Below, piece by piece: positions 12,301 to 23,830 of a stretch of 64,000 nucleotides of DNA. The DNA is from Tomocerus qinae (lineage: Eukaryota > Arthropoda > Collembola > Entomobryomorpha > Tomoceridae), in the NCBI GenBank assembly GCA_020055645.1, contig CM034546.1, positions 134,251,875-134,315,874 of the forward strand. Direction: 5' to 3'. The position numbers and the translations under genes were made by a program. The first letter of the stretch is position 1. Each line of letters starts with the position of its first letter. The notes beneath the pieces were generated by a model. That model saw nothing but the letters and a program-made list of their open reading frames with translations. It ran no database searches and was not told the origin of the DNA.

Positions 12301-15300
12301 CACTCCCCCTCCAATAAATTCTATCCTTCCTCCTATAGATGTGACGATGCAACTTCGACCCCCACCTTCATCCATACAGGCGTCCGAAATTATATTTCGG
12401 TACAAAGGGAAACAATATCCTACAGAATTCGTATTGACTTACCAATGCTTAAGCTGTAGTAAATGTGGAAGAAAGGAATTCCCAACGATCAATGACTCCT
12501 TCCAACATCTAAAAAATGTACATAACAAAATGAGATGCCCAGGATGCTTTAAGGCTGTTAGCCTACGGGATGGGGAATATGCTGAACACATCAGGTGTCA
12601 TTTTGTCACTGACCACTCTGACTTCACTAAACAGGAACAAATGGAATGTGTTTATTGCGGTCATCTGTATGCCTACAGAGATATGTGGCAACATATTGAA
12701 AAAAGCCATCTGCAACAACATTCTAGCAAAACTGGTAGTGTTGATGGAAATGAAAATCAAATGGCGTGTCAACATAAAGGTAATTTATTTCGATTAATGA
12801 AAATGTGTCCATTGTTGTTTAAACTCAAAGTCATTTATGCCGTTGAATCATTGAGAATGAGTCTCATTAATATTCTTAGATAAAATATTAAAAAGTAAAA
12901 TATTGTTATTAAAATATTACTGCAGTGCTTTGTTTAAATTTTTAGGGTTAAAACTCATTTTCACTTTTGCTTGAAATCTAGACCGAATTCAGCCGCAACA
13001 AAATGCGCCGTTCATGCCACCTCCAAAACCGCCATCGTCGCCTTCTCCCAATACAGCAGAAAGTGTAGATGACCCATGTGGATGCAACGAAAGCGACACT
13101 GGAATTGGCCAGATTAAACATCATTTCAATCCGTGGAAAATAAAGATTTTGTCGCAAATGTTTTTTTTGCGTCAACCAAACAAACCATGGCAGTCAATGG
13201 CTAGAGATGCCCACAAGATAATTAAATGTGACATCAAAAAAATAGAGGTAATATATATTAATTAATAGCTAGTTTTTCTTCAAGTTTGAAATGCGTAAAG
13301 TAATTACCCATCTCTACATTTAATTCTTATTCTTTTCACAGAAATGGTTTTCAAGCACACGTGCGAATATTATACGTGGCAAATGGCCGGATTGGGCAAA
13401 GAAGGACCAAAAATGGGGTAAGAAAAAATATCCAATGTGCTTTATTGCCTACAACTTTGAAATAAGGCCAGCAGGCAGAAAAAATGGGAAAAATGGAATT
13501 CGTATGGCACACACCTTAATTTTGTATGAGATTTTGAAAAATAGTTTGTCTAACTTTGTGTAGGCTGCTGATGCAAAAGACAAAGGACTGTATTTTTTAT
13601 GGAACACAATTTATTTAACTCTAAAAACACTGACAAATCATGGACATTTTTGGAGAGGACGAATGTGACGTGTGACTCATGGACCGATCATGACCAGAAT
13701 GAATTTTGTTACAACTAAAATCTATGACCTAACAACTTTGTTTTTTACTAACATAATATTTTTATGTAGCCTATAGCTACTAGGACATTTAGCAACGAAC
13801 ATGCCGGCCACCTAGAAAGATCAAAACTTTCTACGAATCAAACGGTAATTTACATAATTTAACTATAGGCCGTTTTATGATTCCATGTTCACACTTAATA
13901 CTAACTACTCGAACTAATTTGTCACTTCCTGGATGAACCTCAGTAATTCTTCCAAGCTTCCACTTCTGTGGAGGGCTGAGTTCATCCTTTACCAAAACAA
14001 GATCACCGACCTGGAGATTAGGCTCTTTATTTATCCACTTAGACGTTGCTGTAAACGTGCCAGATACTCTCCTTGCCATTTCTTCCAGAATTGCTGAGAT
14101 AAACGTTGAACTAACTGCCAGCGAGAGAGATGATTCAGTTTCAGTTCAGTTAAGTCCGGTTCTGGAATAGCCATTAGAGAATCCCCAATAAGAAAGTGGC
14201 CAGGGGTAAGCACAGTAAGATCTTCCGGATCTCTTGACATCGGACAGATAGGCCGTGAATTTAGGCAAGCTTCGATTTGACATAGGACGGTAGACATCTC
14301 TTCAAATGTCAATGAAACATTTCCGATTATTCTCCGTAAGTGATGCTTGCATGATTTGATTCCAGCTTCCCATAGCCCAGCTTGGTGTGGATTGGAAGGA
14401 GGAATTTTGTGCCAATTTGTTCCTTGACTGGCTAGGTACTTTGAAATTACTTCATTATGTGCCGATGAAATCGCTAATTCTCTCAATTCTTCTAACTCAT
14501 TTGCTGCTCCAACAAAACATGTTCCATTATCACTGTATATATCAGTGCATCTTCCACGGCGAGATACAAAGCGTTTGAGTGCCGCCAGCATAGACTCCGT
14601 TGTAAGATCACTGACTAGTTCAATGTGTATGGCTTTGGTAACAAAACATATGAATAGTGCTATATATCCCTTAATTTGCTTTTGTCCTCTTCCGTGGGCC
14701 AATCGCAATGTTATTGGTCCAGCATAATCCACTCCACTTCGCAGAAAAGGACGACAAGGCTCTAAACGATGCTTTGGTAAATCTCCCATGAATTGTTGAG
14801 ATGTTGCTGATTTGTGGCGAAAACAAATCATACAATTCCGAATTTGTTGATGAATGAGATCTCCAACATGAAGAATCCAATATTTTCTTTGTAGAGAGGC
14901 TAATAGCAATTTAGGACCTGCATGAAGATTTCTTAAATGCTCTTCTCTCACAATCAGATATGTCAGTGTGTTTTTTCTTGGCAAGATAATAGGATGCTTC
15001 TGATCATAAGGAATGGATGAATGACGGATGCGCCTGCCCACCCTCAAAATTCCTACTTCATCAAGAAAGGGATTTAGAGATTTTAGTTGGCTTTTCTTGT
15101 GTAGATTCTCTTCCGGAAATGCAACATTTGATTTCTTGGATGAATGAAAGTTGCTGTACTTGTTTAATCAATGCATATTTTGCTCTTTGCAATTCCAATG
15201 TTGTTAAAGGTCCAGAAGACACGATTTTCTTCTGAGCTTATCTGTGAATCTCAGACAGTATGCTGTGACACGTGTCAACTTGGTGAATGATGAGTAACGA

Positions 15301-18300
15301 TTCAGCAAATCCAAATCCATATGATTTTCAATCAGCAAAGTTGTAATTTTCTTTTCCTCCTTCAGTGCATTAGTATCAGTTGGAATTTCCTCTTTCCGCA
15401 TTTTCCAGTCAAATTGATATAGCCATTGTGGCCCTTGCCACCAAAGAGGATGTCCTTGAAGATCTTGAGGAAAGATACCACGAGATGCCACGTCCGCAGG
15501 ATTTTCCTCCGAAATGACGTGGCTCCAATGCTGGGGACCTAGTAAATCTTGTATTTCCGATACACGGTTTGCCACAAATGTTTTCCAGCGATTTGGATGT
15601 CCCTTAAGCCAAGAAAGCACAATAGTGGAGTCCGTGAATGCACAAACTTCGTGAATTTCCAAATTCAAAGACTTTTTTACATTATTTAGTAAGCGAGACA
15701 ATAGTAACGCACCACACAGTTCCAACCGAGGTAGAGAGATTTGCTTTATTGGTGCTACTTTTGTTTTCGCACAGATAAGATGTAGGTTTACTTGTTTATC
15801 TTCGTTAATTGACCGAAAATAGATAACTGCAGCATAGGCACTTTCGGAGGCATCACAAAAGCCAATAAGCTGATATTTTCCCGTGTCTCCATGTGAAGAA
15901 ATCCAGCGAGGAATTCTGATGTTTTCAATGCAAATTAACTGACTACGAAACTCATTCCATGTAGTTATAATATCTTCTGGTAGTTTGTCATCCCATCCAA
16001 GTCCTAATAACCATAATTTCTGAAAAAGTAGCTTTGCTGTGATGACTGTTGGTGCCAACCAACCCAGTGGATCAAATATCTTGGCCACTTCAGACAACAG
16101 ACTACGTTTTGTCATAATCTTCGCATCCTCGGTCAATTTCACACGAAAAAGAAAATGATCCGATGCAGGATTCCATTGCAATCCCAGAGCTTTGACTGTC
16201 TTATCACTGGTTACTTCTAATGGTATCTGCGTTTCTCTGTAGTCTGTTGGTAGTGATTCCAATAATCGTGGGTCATTACTTGACCATTTTCTGAGCTGAA
16301 AACCTCCAGCTTTCATGAGTGCGATGAGTTGTGCTTGTAACTGCAACGCTGTCTCTGTATCTGTAGATCCAGACATAACATCATCCATATAAAAATCCGA
16401 CATTGTTGTATTGTAAGCTAGTGGAAAATTTTCCTTTTCATCACATGCTAGCTGCTTGAGACACCTTGTTGCTTGGAAATGGTGCTGAAGCTGTACCGTA
16501 AGTGACTGTCAGTAGACGGTAGTCTTGAATGGGCTTTTCTGGTGAATCCCTCCAGACTATCCTCTGGAAATCAGCATCGTTCGATGCAATTCGTATCTGT
16601 CGATACATTTTTTGCGATATCTGCCGTGAAAGCCACTTTGTGTGTACGAAAACGAAGAATTATCGAAATAATATCTTGTTGTATAGTTGGTCCCACCATA
16701 AGCTTGTCGTTGAGTGAGACAGAAGACGAGGATTTTTTCGATGCATCAAAAACAACACGTAACTTAGTAGTTGAACTTGCATCGTTGATAACAGCATGAT
16801 GAGGAAGATAAAAAGTATCTGAATTAGGTTTCATAATTTCATCTGATTTTACCACTTCCATGTCACCCAATTCCACGTACTCCTTCATAAAGTCACAGTA
16901 TTGTTGTTGGCGGAGAGTATTTTGAGCCAGTCGACGTTCCATTTGTTTTAGTCGAACTACTGCACTGCTCCTCGATTCCCCCAACGCCAAATCATCTTTT
17001 TTGAACGGAAGTTGCACCGTAAATCTTCCAGTTTCATCTCTCCTGTGGGTTTCCTTGAAATGTTTTTCGCACTCCTTCTCCTCCGGAGAAAATGCTGGAG
17101 CTTGCGAAAAAACCTCCTCAATCTGCCAGAATCTCTGTAACATTTCATCTGAGTCAAAAGACAGGTGATTTGTCGAAATATCTTTTTGATGAGTGATGGG
17201 CGTTTTGACTGGTCCGCCAAGAGTCCATCCAAACTCCGTGTTCATGGCCACTGGAGTACCTGGTGCGCCTTTAATTTTTCCATCCAACATGACAAATGGG
17301 TGGATATCCTTTCCAATTAGAACATCTATATCGCTTGGCTGAAAGAAATTTGGATCTGCAAGGATAAATTCCTACATGAGGCCAATCCTTATGCTCAATG
17401 TGATAATTAGGTAATCTTCTCGTAATTTTCTGTAATATGTATGCATCTGCTGTTATCTTGAAATTGGAAATGTTGGAATGTAAGTCCAAATGTACAATTC
17501 CATGAACAAATCCTGCACTGGATGATGAGATTCCATTAATTGGTACATGAGCTTTTCTGCGTTGTAATCCGAGCCGCTGCATGCAATTTTCTGAGATGAT
17601 CGTTGCTTGAGAACCATCATCTAACAAAGCTCTACACTGTTGAAATCTGCCTGTGCTATCTTTTATCTTTACCATGACGGTCGACAATAGTACTTGAATC
17701 TGGGATGACTTGATTTGACTAGTGTGCATCACTGAGGACACCGACGACTGCAGGCTGTTTTCTTCGCTATTTTCACTATCCAAAATGTGTACAGATTTTT
17801 CTTTTGTAGATCAAAATGCAATAGGGTGTTATGATTCCTTTGCTACATTTTTTACAGCAACCCGTTGACGGACAATCTTGAGAACCATGACCAGTCCGTA
17901 AACAAATGATACATGCTTTTACTTGTCTTGCGGTTTGACTCCTTTCTTTCACTGACATTTTTAAGAAATCAGGACAGGCAAATAATAAATGACTTTCCTT
18001 GCAAAGAGGACATTGCTTTTCTCCGGCTGCAACATGCCAGCATCCATTTGATTTTTCTTTATGACTGTTGTCATTCTGCTTGTTTGATGAAACTTTCTGC
18101 CTGGTACTTCCTATCACCTCTAGAGCATTGCATCGTTTTTGCATGAATTTTATACATTGCTCGAATGTAGGTAAGTCCGTTGACTCAAAGGAAAGTTCCC
18201 ACTGCCGACGAGTCTCCTCATCCATTTTTGACGATAACAGGTAAACCAGTACAGAATCCCAACGATCCGTAGGCTCGCCAAGAACATTTAGAGCTCGGAC

Positions 18301-21300
18301 ATTTTCTACTGTTGAATCTAAAAGCTTTCTTAATGAAATGGCTGATTCATTTGTACATGGAGACAAATTAAATAATAGTCGTAAGTGTGAATATACGATA
18401 TTCCTTTTATTGTCGTAGCGTTCCTGAAGGATCTTCGTCGCTAAGGCATAGTTAGCATCGGTGATAGTCAAGGATTTTAGCAATTTGTTAGCATCACCTT
18501 TCAGAGAGGATTTCAGATAATTCAATTTCTGTGATCCTGACAGTTTTCGGTTGTTATGAACACAAGCATTAAACTGATCCCAAAAAGCTGTCCAATCTGA
18601 ATATTCCCCAGAAAACGACGGTAAATCAATCCTAGGTAATTTGACTTCTGATGAATAATCCTGCTGAAAAATGACAGGCTGAGATCCCGATGAACTGCTA
18701 CTGCCTTGCTGCGGCTGCTGAATGACTTGCTTTTTCTTGATGAGCTGAACCAATTTCAATTTCATGGCATCATATTTTTCCACTAGATGATCATTTTCAG
18801 CCTCATGTTGAGCTAGATCCTTCATTTGCGCATAGTAGAACAATTTCAACATAAATGTCTTCGTATGATGTCCAAGCCTTTTCCAACTGTTGTAGTTTTA
18901 TTTCGGCTGCTTCAACTTCATACTGATTTTCATCCAAATTGTCAAGATATGTCTTAATTTTAGTCAGAGTTCCTTTTTGTATTCCACGTTTCCTGATAAA
19001 GGCATCCATCTTTGAGGGAGTTACTGCTGTACTCGCTGTCACAAGAGATGGTTCCGAGATAAACTGCTGTTTTTTCTAAAGGGTTGGTACCAGAATATCC
19101 GCAGAGAAGGACCAAAATGTAGGCTGCTGATGCAAAAGACAAAGGACTGTATTTTTTTATGGAACACAATTTATTTAACTCTAAAAACACTGACAAATCA
19201 TGGACATTTTTGGAGAGGACGAATGTGACGTGTGACTCATGGACCGATCATGACCAGAATGAATTTTGTTACAACTAAAATCTATGACCTAACAACTTTG
19301 TTTTTTACTAACATAATATTTTTATGTAGCCTATAGCTACTAGGACATTTAGCAACGAACACTTTGTATGGAATTTATGAATAAGTATGGCAAAACTGAA
19401 TAGGCATGGTATAGTTTTTTGTTGTTTGCAATGCAGTTAAATGTTATTAATTCGAAATGTCAATATTAATTAGTTATATTATATAATTAGAATAATTGAG
19501 TAATGGTAATCAAATTGAGTAATTAATAAGCGAGTATTATAATCGGTATTATTGTCGTTTTAGAGCCCCTTGAGTTTTTTTGGCCGACCCCGTTTTATTT
19601 TCTGTCCGATTGGTATAGCCTTGGCTTCCTGTGATATAACCTCCTTATCCCCATGTATCTTTGCGTCTTTGCGATTCCAATGACGTGTTTGCAAATGTTG
19701 TGTTTTAGAAAATAGGGACGTGTGCACAGTGGCAGGGATATGTTTGCTTAACCTTCCAGGATAATAATGTTTCAGTCTCTATATAAATTTGTATTGCAAA
19801 CTAACAAATTTACTTGACCCGGCCATGGTCACTGAAAGGCAACTTGTAACGAAATACATGAAACACAAACACAAATACCTAGAACCTAGAGCAATGACTT
19901 CACTTCTCTGCATAACTATGCATTCCACCTGGCTATTATAGTTTCTACTTGAGTCTTATTCTTATTACATATTATTTATGTATGTCTCCCATACATAAAC
20001 ATACTTCCATACACATCCAAACGTTCAGCTCTTTTGAACACCATACCAGGTAAGACTAAATGTCCATAATTCCGCCATACAGAATTAAGGTGCGTGCCAT
20101 ACGACTTAAAACGCACCCGAAAAAAATTCGGGAGGAGACCGACAAATTATAAGTGAAATTATAGTTTCTCGCGCAGAACGATTTTTTGGGTCTTAAAGCA
20201 AAAATTTCCTTTCTACCTGCCCCTCTTGCAAAAATTTTCTTTCTGTTTGAAATAATTGATAGTGTGACAAAATGGATAACACTTTTTTATATCTCCATTG
20301 GTCATTTCATTTCTATTGATATACTAAAATATTAAATACCCGACTGATAAATAATACACATAGATAATTGCAGTATAAATTATACATTATAATCGTTTGT
20401 ACCGATAAATGTATTCAAATTAAATACTTAAGCTATAAGGATTATAAACATGACATAATGTATTTAAACACATTACACATATATTTTAATACGTAATGAA
20501 GCACAAATACTTCTGAACAAGTTTTACTTCCATTTAGTTAAAACCCGTCATAGTAATTGGGTTAACAAAAAACAAAAATCTATGCCAGTAGGTAAGATTA
20601 ATTTATCGTTTTGTTTTACAGAATATAGCAAGACACTCGTTGGGGACAAGCTGACCATTACCAAGACAGATAAAGTAGTTGCTGGAACGTCTGATCAACA
20701 CCAACGTAATCACTGCACACAACAAGGTTTGTTGCATATTTTTTAAGTAGATCTTAATCTTGTTTTGTGTAATTGCATGGTTTTGCTTTTGGTTTTTATT
20801 CCCTTCCCATTTTACAGTCTCCCACAGATTTGGAAAGTTGTAAAATGGGAAGGAAGTGGAATATCGTCAAAAAATAGTTTACTTTTTAGATGACAATATG
20901 AAAAAATTTTTTGTCTCTTTATTTTTTTCAATTAAGTTACTAGTTAAAAATACTAATGCCATCAATAATTTCTTGTATTATTTCCAGAAAATACCGGTTC
21001 AACACCTTGTGGACTATCAAATTGGACCGAAGAAAGTGCTAAAACATCTTCAGCAATTGATAACAATACTACAAATAATAGGATTTCAATCCAAGATAAT
21101 TCCGCCTCTGACAGTACTCCAGTTAATACCGAGAAAATTTCAGCACTGAATGTTTTTGGAAACAATTCTGAAACCAATGAAAATATAATTATCAACGAAG
21201 AGGATATTTCTGAAAGCATTTCAAATATCGCTAGTAAAACTTCTTCGAATATGATTTCAATTAATATCCGCCGCAATTCTGCTGAATTGCCTACTCCTGC

Positions 21301-23158
21301 AATAGCTCTAATAATACCCCTTACTACCGACGTTCCCAATCAACTTCCTCAACTTCCCACGGAGCAGCCTATAAATACATTAGGGTGTGAAAGTCAATCA
21401 AGGGAGGAAAAGGATAACCGAACGTCAAGGGAAGAAAAGGACAACCGAAAGTTAAGAGCAGAAAAAGACAACCGAAAGTCAAGGGAGAAGAAAAACCGAA
21501 AGTCCCGGGATGATCATGAGAAGGAAAGCCGAAAGTCTCGGGATGAGAAAGGAAGCCGAAAGTCCCGGGATGAGAAGGAAAGCCGAAAGTCCCGGGATGA
21601 GAAAGAGAGGCGAAAGTCACGGGATGAGAAGGAGAGCCGAAAGCCCCGGGATGAGAAAGAAAGCCGAAAGTCCCGGGATGAGAAGGAAAGCCGAAAGTCC
21701 CGGGATGAGAAGGAAAGCCGAAAGTCCCGGGATGAGAAGGAAAGCCGAAAGTCCCGGGATGAGAAGGAAAGCCGAAAGTCCCGGGATGAGAAGGAAAGCC
21801 GAAAGTCCCGGGATGAGAAAGAAAGTCGAAAGTCCCGAGATGAGAAAGAAAGTCGAAAGTCCCGGGATAAGAAGGAAAATCGAAAGTCCAGGGAGGATAA
21901 AGAAAACAAAAGGCAGAAAGAGGGAAAAGAAAATATAAAGTCGAGGGAGGAAAGGGCAAATAAAAAATCGAAGGAAAGAGACGATGCAAAGAGTTGTGAC
22001 AAGGAAGATAAACATCAAAAAGGTGTGTCAAATGGGACTATCAAAGAAAAGTCTCCAACACAGACAGTGGATGAAATCTCAAAAAGCTCTTCCGAGTCTA
22101 CAGAACTGAAAAGAAAAGAAAAAAATGGAAAGAGTGGTTCAGTCCATTTGAAAGAAAAAGCAAGAGAGGAAAAGGATGCAAAGAGTTCTAGCAAAAGCGA
22201 TAAAAATGCACCTAGTCGCTCAACTGAAAAGATTCCGACTTCAGATCAGAGAGGTGTCAAAAGATCTCGTTCCCCAGAAGCCAGAAGTGAAAAACGAAGA
22301 AAGAGTGAACCGAGTCATTCAAAGATGGCAAAATCAAGCAAGGAGGAAGGTGTAAAGCAAAGAGACAAAGATAAACATAGGAAAGGCGAACAAAACAGTT
22401 CCTCTAAACACACAGCAACATCTTCCCGTCAAAAAGATGTCGAAAGGTCAAGCAAATCCGAAGACCAAGGAACAACTAAGATCAATCGTAGCAGTAAAAG
22501 GCCAGCTGAAGACGAGCACCCTAATGTTAGCCCCAAGAAGCATAAGTCATCATCAGAAAATGCAGCGGCTGAAATCCTAGGTGACAGTAACAGAATTTCC
22601 ACGAAATCAAGAAATGTCTCTGGGGATTCAGGGAGAAAAGTTCCTAAAAATTCCCAAAGCGATATCGCGGAGTCCAGGATGACCTCAACTAATGGCGCAA
22701 TATTGCAGAAACAAAAAGTTGCAAATACCAAAGTCAATAACAATAAAAGCAACCAAGCTGGCACACTTTGTAACATTCAGAAAGGATCAAGCTCTCATAA
22801 CAATCAACCACCTACTTCATCAAGTGCGATTAAAAATGCCAACCAGAGACGTCAAGAACAATGGGAGTATCCCCAGTACAGAAGTTATGAGAATCCCATA
22901 ACTACAAATACCGATAAAAATGAAATTCCACCCCAGAATGTTTATAAACCCTCAGCTGTTAACTCCACCAACAATATCCTTACATTAACAAAGGAAAATC
23001 CAAATATTGTTGAAATTCGAAGTGCAATTTGTGGTCGTCGGGCTGATCACAACAATAAGCACAACAAGAGAACTCAATACACTGAAGCAAAACCCTTGCA
23101 GAACAATCGAGGTAATCAACAACATCATTTTTACAATAGTGATCGATATGATCAATAA
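9313..23158 (+). CDS. C2H2 zinc-finger and divergent homeodomain protein with charged repeat tail
   Basis: Eight coding exons: 9313-9533, 9620-9684, 10588-10716, 10833-12779, 12982-13247, 13342-13417, 20622-20726, 20988-23158. All junctions are GT-AG and phases close to 1659 residues. The ATG follows an in-frame TGA and an acceptor at 9293-9294. Order: acidic N-terminus; C2H2-like finger split over exons 3/4 (CPIC); C2HC finger; Ser/Thr-rich region with degenerate RNGNRRSSAP-like repeats (about residues 240-540); three fingers near the end of exon 4; Pro-rich linker; homeodomain-like block about 835-895 with helix 3 KWFSSTRANI. Canonical Asn51 appears to be Ser; Arg53 is kept. The tail is Lys/Arg/Glu/Ser-rich with nine-residue repeats, as in nuclear RS/RE-type proteins. 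A nuclear nucleic-acid-binding regulator is likely; no orthologue is recognised. Intron 6 holds a BEL element. Confidence 0.8.
9945..10201. mobile_element. MITE in intron 2 of the zinc-finger gene
   Basis: A terminal inverted repeat is formed by acctagtttatagttc at 9946-9961 and gaactataaactaggc at 10185-10200. The interior has further short inverted motifs around cgaagttatcgtgaagtta. It has no ORF. The target duplication is not clear, so the superfamily is left open. Confidence 0.6.
10426..10454. other. Short perfect hairpin
   Basis: tcgctgctgac and gtcagcagcga form an 11-bp perfect stem with a loop of about 7 bases, in intron 2 of the zinc-finger gene. It may be the tip of a small foldback, since atgtatcg and cgatacat flank it more widely. 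The function is unknown. Confidence 0.4.
13559..13801 (-). repeat. BEL 3' LTR
   Basis: 243 bp, TG...CA, collinear with 19118-19361 and identical except that it has one T fewer in a T run near its left end. Directly inside it, on the minus strand, is AGGTGGCCGGCA, a plausible polypurine-side junction. Confidence 0.9.
13831..15203 (-). pseudogene. BEL integrase region, broken
   Basis: The main open segment is 14031-15047, with the C-terminal part in another frame at 13831-14079. The zinc-binding HHCC region (HAGPKLLLASL, then CMICFRHK) is followed by the catalytic core: an Asp in the GYIALFICF-VTKAIHIEL region, YSDNGTCFVGA, and the Glu context GLWEAGIKSCKHH. The tail GDLVLVKDE matches the domain usually found after BEL integrases. 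A frame change lies near 14045, and 15048-15203 shows coding character in a shifted frame. It would have inserted cDNA into host DNA but is not intact here. Confidence 0.85.
15204..17290 (-). pseudogene. BEL reverse transcriptase and RNase H region, broken
   Basis: The N-terminal part is at 16571-17290, with the start of the RT fold (LPHHAVINDASSTTKLRVVFDA) and GPTIQQDIISI. The palm and later parts are at 15204-16403. YMDD, the polymerase active site, is at 16380-16391. RNase H follows with GFCDASESAYAAV, LELCGALLLSRLL and FTDSTIVLSWLKGH, which contain the acidic catalytic residues. The two open segments are in different frames and 16404-16570 lacks a long ORF, so at least one indel separates finger and palm. 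Confidence 0.87.
17271..17783 (-). pseudogene. BEL aspartic protease (DUF1758-type) region
   Basis: An open segment of 170 codons holds CRALLDDGSQATIISENC; the DDGSQ motif carries the catalytic Asp of retroelement proteases of this class. The C-terminal end shifts frame around 17360, since the expected continuation into the RT region lies in another frame. It would cleave the Gag-Pol polyprotein. Confidence 0.8.
17776..19042 (-). pseudogene. BEL gag region, broken
   Basis: Two open segments in different frames (18803-19042 and 17776-18852). The second carries the typical BEL gag block LPRIDLPSFSGEYSDWTAFW and a CCHC knuckle CIICLRTGHGSQDC, preceded by CPLCKESHLLFAC. The first has a coiled-coil-like, Leu/Glu/Lys-rich start without a clear ATG. 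The overlap at 18803-18852 marks a frameshift. The product would be the structural nucleocapsid precursor. Confidence 0.82.
19100..19117 (-). other. BEL primer-binding site
   Basis: On the minus strand the sequence just inside the 5' LTR reads TTTTGGTCCTTCTCTGCG. The TGG start a few bases from the LTR is what a tRNA 3'-end complement would give. The tRNA is not identified. Confidence 0.5.
19118..19361 (-). repeat. BEL 5' LTR
   Basis: 244 bp, TG...CA. Identical to the other LTR except for a T-run length change, which implies very recent insertion or recent gene conversion between LTRs. On the minus strand it would contain the element's promoter. Confidence 0.9.
19367..20621. other. Remainder of intron 6 of the zinc-finger gene
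   Basis: No gene. It contains the right part of the older split element (to 20103) and AT-rich intron sequence up to the acceptor at 20620-20621. Confidence 0.5.
21510..21893 (+). repeat. Coding minisatellite, 27-bp unit (about 14 copies)
   Basis: Lies inside the last exon of the zinc-finger gene. The unit encodes RDEKESRKS and contains cccggg in most copies. Central units are almost identical in DNA while the edges drift, the usual sign of unequal exchange or slippage. The repeat keeps the frame because the unit is a multiple of three. Alternative-frame and antisense ORFs here are shadows. Confidence 0.9.
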
Positions 23159-23176
23159 GAAAACAACGTTTCTATT

Positions 23177-23182
23177 AATAAA
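23177..23182 (+). terminator. Poly(A) signal of the zinc-finger gene
   Basis: AATAAA starts 18 bases after the stop codon at 23156-23158. Another ATAAA-type signal occurs near 23599. Confidence 0.5.
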
Positions 23183-23651
23183 ACATTTTTGGAAAGGCAC
23201 AAAACCAAAAAGGCGCATAAGGCGAGTGCAATCTAGAATTAGCAAGAAAACAAGAGCAATGTGTCAAAATGAGATGAGAAAAATCCAGCAGAGATCCCGA
23301 TTTAGTAAGGAAAAGAAAGAAAAAGACAGAAGAAATCAGATGTGAATCTCTTAAGCAAGAAGAACAAAATGTTTCCTCAACACCTTACTAGTTCACTATA
23401 GATTTGCTTTTTCTACAAAGCTCTTTAGGATAGTCGTCACGGATTTAGGTTACATGCATTTTGGGTGCAGATACAATTTCAACCCAAATCTCTCCGATGT
23501 AAAATCGTAGCCACAATTTTTATTACGGTTATTGTTTTTGGTGTCCGTTGTTAATAATATAGCCATTGTGGTTTAATAATAATACTTATTCCAATTGAAT
23601 AAATATATGCATCCGTTAGTGTAATGTAAGATTAAATTTAGACTTTAAGAT
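23183..23651. other. 3' flank of the zinc-finger gene
   Basis: Positions 23208-23342 read as a very basic stretch in one frame, but there is no start or splice site tying it to the gene. I treat it as 3' untranslated or intergenic DNA. Confidence 0.4.
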
Positions 23652-23822
23652 CAGTGTCTGACTAGCCACCGGCTAGTGGCTAAAATGGTTTTATCCTGGC
23701 TAAAATTAAAACCAATGTAAATTAGGGTATAGCCATTTTAGCCACTAGCCAATTTAGCCGGATAAAATATATAGCCTACTGGCTGGCTAAAATGTAAAAA
23801 AGCCAGATAAAATAAAACACTG
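23652..23822. mobile_element. hAT-type MITE (171 bp)
   Basis: Ends CAGTGT and ACACTG are flanked by a perfect 8-bp target duplication TTTAAGAT (23644-23651 and 23823-23830). The interior contains inverted copies of ctagtggctaaaatgg and ccattttagccactag, so the whole can fold. Confidence 0.85.
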
Positions 23823-23830
23823 TTTAAGAT

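Larger units (their letters stand above)
13559..19361 (-). mobile_element. BEL/Pao LTR retrotransposon, recent but coding-defective
   Basis: A 5803-bp element in reverse orientation, flanked by a 5-bp target duplication CTTTG (13554-13558 and 19362-19366). LTRs begin TG and end CA and differ by one T in a homopolymer. The order gag, protease, reverse transcriptase, RNase H, integrase (reading right to left) and the DUF1758-type protease place it in BEL/Pao. The coding region changes frame at least six times, so this copy cannot make a full polyprotein. It lies antisense in intron 6 of the zinc-finger gene and leaves the exons intact. Confidence 0.92.
13501..20103. mobile_element. Older inverted-repeat element, host of the BEL insertion
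   Basis: The block at 13501-13523 (cgtatggcacacaccttaat) matches the reverse complement of 20081-20103 at about 21 of 23 bases. Without the BEL element and its target duplication, the two ends would bound about 0.8 kb of non-coding DNA. This looks like a small DNA transposon in intron 6 that was later split by the retrotransposon. No transposase is seen. Confidence 0.45.

Noticed and set aside
21369-22031. Long antisense and off-frame ORFs in the charged-tail exon
   Set aside because: They arise because the 27-bp repeat keeps all frames open; only the + frame joined to the other exons is supported.
23007-23345. Basic ORF overlapping the stop of the zinc-finger gene
   Set aside because: Starts in another frame within the exon, with no splice site that would use it.
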